In this document: in pieces, positions 62,265 through 64,000 of the stretch
How the letters are laid out: each line of letters starts with the position of its first letter
Numbering within the stretch: the first letter of the stretch is position 1
Assembly (NCBI GenBank): GCA_031082125.1
Contig: JAVHLM010000025.1
Location: 56,711 to 120,710 of the forward strand
Direction: 5' to 3'
Source: Candidatus Eremiobacterota bacterium
GTDB taxonomy: Bacteria > Vulcanimicrobiota > CADAWZ01 > Ess09-12
DNA length: 64,000 nucleotides
The notes under the pieces: generated by a model
What the model saw: the letters and a program-made list of their open reading frames with translations, nothing else
Told to the model about the DNA's origin: nothing
The model's database searches: none
Translations under genes and position numbers: made by a program

Positions 62265-63825
62265 CTTTTTCAGGACCCTCTGGTGGAAAATACTTGTCTT
62301 CTACATGGTGACCATGCTTCTTACGGCAGGGATCACTTACCATGTGCACACTACTCAGATGAGAATGAGGATAGAAAAAGACACCCTCCGCGAGATGGAC
62401 ATGACAAACGCCATAATCGTCAAGAACATTCAGGAAAAGCTCGGCGTCAATATGAGCCTGGAGCAGGTGTCGGGCGAGCTTGAGAAGTATTACTGGCCCG
62501 GCGGGCCGGGGCATGGCGGACCGTGTGGACCTGGAGGCCATAGGAGAAAGCCCGGTGAAAAGGGGAAGCCGGGAGAGTCCTGGGAGTTCGGACCTGGTCC
62601 GGGCGACAGTAACCATCGGCCTGTCGGACCGGGGTGGCACCATCCTCAGATTGTCGATCTCGAAGGAAAAATCGTCTCTACGGGAAAAGAACCTGAGAAA
62701 TCCGGGTTTTTCCCTGAGCTTGACGACTTCAAGCTCAGCGCAGACGTCATTTCCCAGCTGAAAAGCGGTAAAACAGTCATCGGCACCGTAAAAGACAGTG
62801 AAAAAAGAGGGAAGATGCTTTTTCTTGTGCGCCCTCTCCGCATCAACAACAAGGTCGAAGGGGGCATACTATGCTTCATGCCGGGCGGCTTCCCCCCCCA
62901 GATGCTGGAGGAAGTGAGCATATCCCTCCTTCAGTCCATACTCATAGCGATATGCATCACGTCGCTCATCGCCTTCTTCTTCGCCAGGAGCCTCACCAGG
63001 CCCGTTGAAGAGATGGAGGCCGCTGCGAACAGGCTTGCCCATGGCGATTTTTCATCGCGGATCAAGTCGAAAAGGCAGGATGAGCTCGGTGTCCTTGCCG
63101 ATGCCTTTGATGACATGACCACCAAGATTGAGAACAACCTGAAGAGCAGGACCAGGATGATGCTCGATATCTCCCATGAGCTTTCCACCCCTCTCACCAT
63201 CATCCATGGGACTGTTGAAGCACTCCTGGACGGCATCATAGAAAGTGATGAGGACAAGAAAAGGCACCTTCAGTCCATCCTCATCCAGATTCAGCAGCTC
63301 TCCTATCTGCTGAATGACGTCACGGACCTTTCAAAATTTGAGACCGGCGAGATCAAGCTCGACTTGGGTGAATTCTTGATCAATGAGCCTCTTCGGGGCC
63401 TTATCGAGGCATCAGGCATAGTCGCCAGGAAAAAGGACATCACGCTCACATGGGAAACAGAAGGTTCAGCCATCAAAGTTGCCGGTGATCAGAGAAGGAT
63501 CATGCAAATCATGCGGAACCTCATCAACAATGCCATTGTGCACAACCCTCCGGGCACCACGATAGGAGTGGCGGTGAGGGAAGAAGGAGACAGCGTGAGG
63601 TTTTCCGTCGAGGACGACGGTGCCGCTATTCCAAGTGAAGAACTTGATTATATCTTTGAGCGCTTTTACAAGGTTGACAAGTCCAGAAAAAGCGACGCTT
63701 CAGGGGCAGGCCTGGGGCTTGCCATAGTGAAGGAGATCCTTGCCGTCCATGGATCGACAATAGCGGTGACACTCCTCCCGAAGGGAAAGGTCTTTTACTT
63801 CTCCCTTCCCGCGGCACGGGCTTGA
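62254..63825 (+). CDS. Membrane sensor histidine kinase with Gly/His-rich periplasmic segment, 523 aa
   Basis: TTG start at 62254 overlapping the regulator gene. TM1 about 9-27; periplasmic part about 28-222, which includes a Gly/Pro/His stretch (about 82-130; GPGHGGPCGPGGHRR, GPGWHHPQ) that could bind a metal; TM2 about 224-245; HAMP (about 245-300, FARSLTRPVEEMEAAANRLA); HisKA LDISHELSTPLTIIHG with the phospho-His; HATPase NLINNAIVHN, EDDGAAI and GAGLGLAIV. G1 reads DDGAAI rather than DTG.GI but should still bind ATP. It pairs with the regulator at 61515. The periplasmic segment, not PAS, suggests an external signal. Confidence 0.92.
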   Translation: MKINFFRTLWWKILVFYMVTMLLTAGITYHVHTTQMRMRIEKDTLREMDMTNAIIVKNIQEKLGVNMSLEQVSGELEKYYWPGGPGHGGPCGPGGHRRKPGEKGKPGESWEFGPGPGDSNHRPVGPGWHHPQIVDLEGKIVSTGKEPEKSGFFPELDDFKLSADVISQLKSGKTVIGTVKDSEKRGKMLFLVRPLRINNKVEGGILCFMPGGFPPQMLEEVSISLLQSILIAICITSLIAFFFARSLTRPVEEMEAAANRLAHGDFSSRIKSKRQDELGVLADAFDDMTTKIENNLKSRTRMMLDISHELSTPLTIIHGTVEALLDGIIESDEDKKRHLQSILIQIQQLSYLLNDVTDLSKFETGEIKLDLGEFLINEPLRGLIEASGIVARKKDITLTWETEGSAIKVAGDQRRIMQIMRNLINNAIVHNPPGTTIGVAVREEGDSVRFSVEDDGAAIPSEELDYIFERFYKVDKSRKSDASGAGLGLAIVKEILAVHGSTIAVTLLPKGKVFYFSLPAARA

Positions 63826-63839
63826 GGGCAGGCAATTTG

Positions 63840-63906
63840 TTAACAATTTTCTTACCATTTCCTTACAATTCTCCTACAATTATCTACAGGAAACTGTTAT
63901 TATGAT
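63840..63906 (+). promoter_or_regulatory. Five-unit operator and -10 box downstream of the two-component system
   Basis: TTAACA (63840), CTTACC (63851), CTTACA (63862), CCTACA (63873) and TCTACA (63883) step by 11, 11, 11 and 10 bases, the same as at 61344. TATTAT (63898-63903) lies 9 bases further on; the overlapping TATGAT (63901-63906) is an alternative. No gene start is visible before the window edge; a further TATAAT lies at 63995-64000. It should control a gene beyond the window. Confidence 0.7.
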
Positions 63907-64000
63907 ACCGTGCAGAAAAGTAACTGTCTCAAATCCAATGCATGTCCCTACGTGTTAATATGAAGTGGGACAAATTCCCGGCCTTAAATTAGTGTATAAT

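Noticed and set aside
1..64000. tRNA or rRNA genes, CRISPR arrays, insertion sequences and prophage genes
   Set aside because: I looked for T-loop GTTCRA-type segments outside genes, regularly spaced repeats with spacers and transposase or integrase motifs and found none; a covariance-model scan was not possible.

Overview
The window is about 64 kb of a bacterial chromosome of moderately high GC, densely coded on both strands, with clear Shine-Dalgarno sites and E. coli-like TTGACA/TATAAT promoters. I see no phage, transposase, CRISPR array, rRNA or tRNA. The gene mix is Ser/Thr kinases, ankyrin lipoproteins, many pseudopilins, large multi-sensor histidine kinases, KamDE lysine degradation and a lipoprotein carrying pilin-type head repeats. 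This suggests a deep-branching environmental Gram-negative-type lineage. A member of Candidatus Eremiobacterota/Xenobia is my guess, with low confidence and no direct proof.

Layout. 1-5.9 kb: the start of an off-window gene, a 797-residue protein built on about 20 glycine-led heptads, an ankyrin protein, a zinc-ribbon protein and a B12-type radical SAM enzyme. 6.0-11.5 kb: a type IV pilus-like operon (large PilX-like protein, two pseudopilins, PilC, a PASTA protein). 11.5-17.5 kb: a dicarboxylate/amino-acid symporter, an alpha/beta hydrolase, an LTXXQ protein plus His-tailed DMT transporter operon, KptA, and a PIN/RHH toxin-antitoxin pair. 17.6-21.8 kb: kamB-kamD-kamE-kce for beta-lysine breakdown; a Kat-like aminotransferase lies at 25.4-26.6 kb. 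21.8-24.0 kb: a membrane protein that joins a Cache sensor to what looks like a complete pentameric ligand-gated ion channel subunit. 24-29 kb: PilZ, TPR, YgjP-like peptidase, DeoD, and a gene with an in-frame TGA.

29.3-36.9 kb: a phosphorelay cluster of three histidine kinases and a single-domain receiver. 36.9-43.0 kb: ankyrin proteins, a remnant of a dihydroorotate-dehydrogenase-like gene, a 2-hydroxyacid dehydrogenase, a surface protein, a tandem universal stress protein and a periplasmic carbonic anhydrase. 43-54 kb: a small disordered protein with a repeat-rich promoter, Tpx, then an operon of two Ser/Thr kinases and a VWA-sirtuin fusion whose sirtuin catalytic His is Asn, and an ankyrin/pseudopilin-head lipoprotein. 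54.4-57.5 kb: a second pseudopilin operon. 57.5-61.3 kb: a diguanylate cyclase, a papain-like protein and a YiiX-like protein. 61.5-63.8 kb: an OmpR-type two-component system.

Regulation. The OmpR-type system is flanked on both sides by the same operator: five TTAACA/CTTACA-like units stepping 11, 11, 11 and 10 bp, then 9 bp to a -10 box. Related 11-bp-period repeats lie before the papain-like gene and before the 43.2 kb gene. I read this as a PhoB/PhoP-like regulon that links the two-component system to several lineage-specific proteins.
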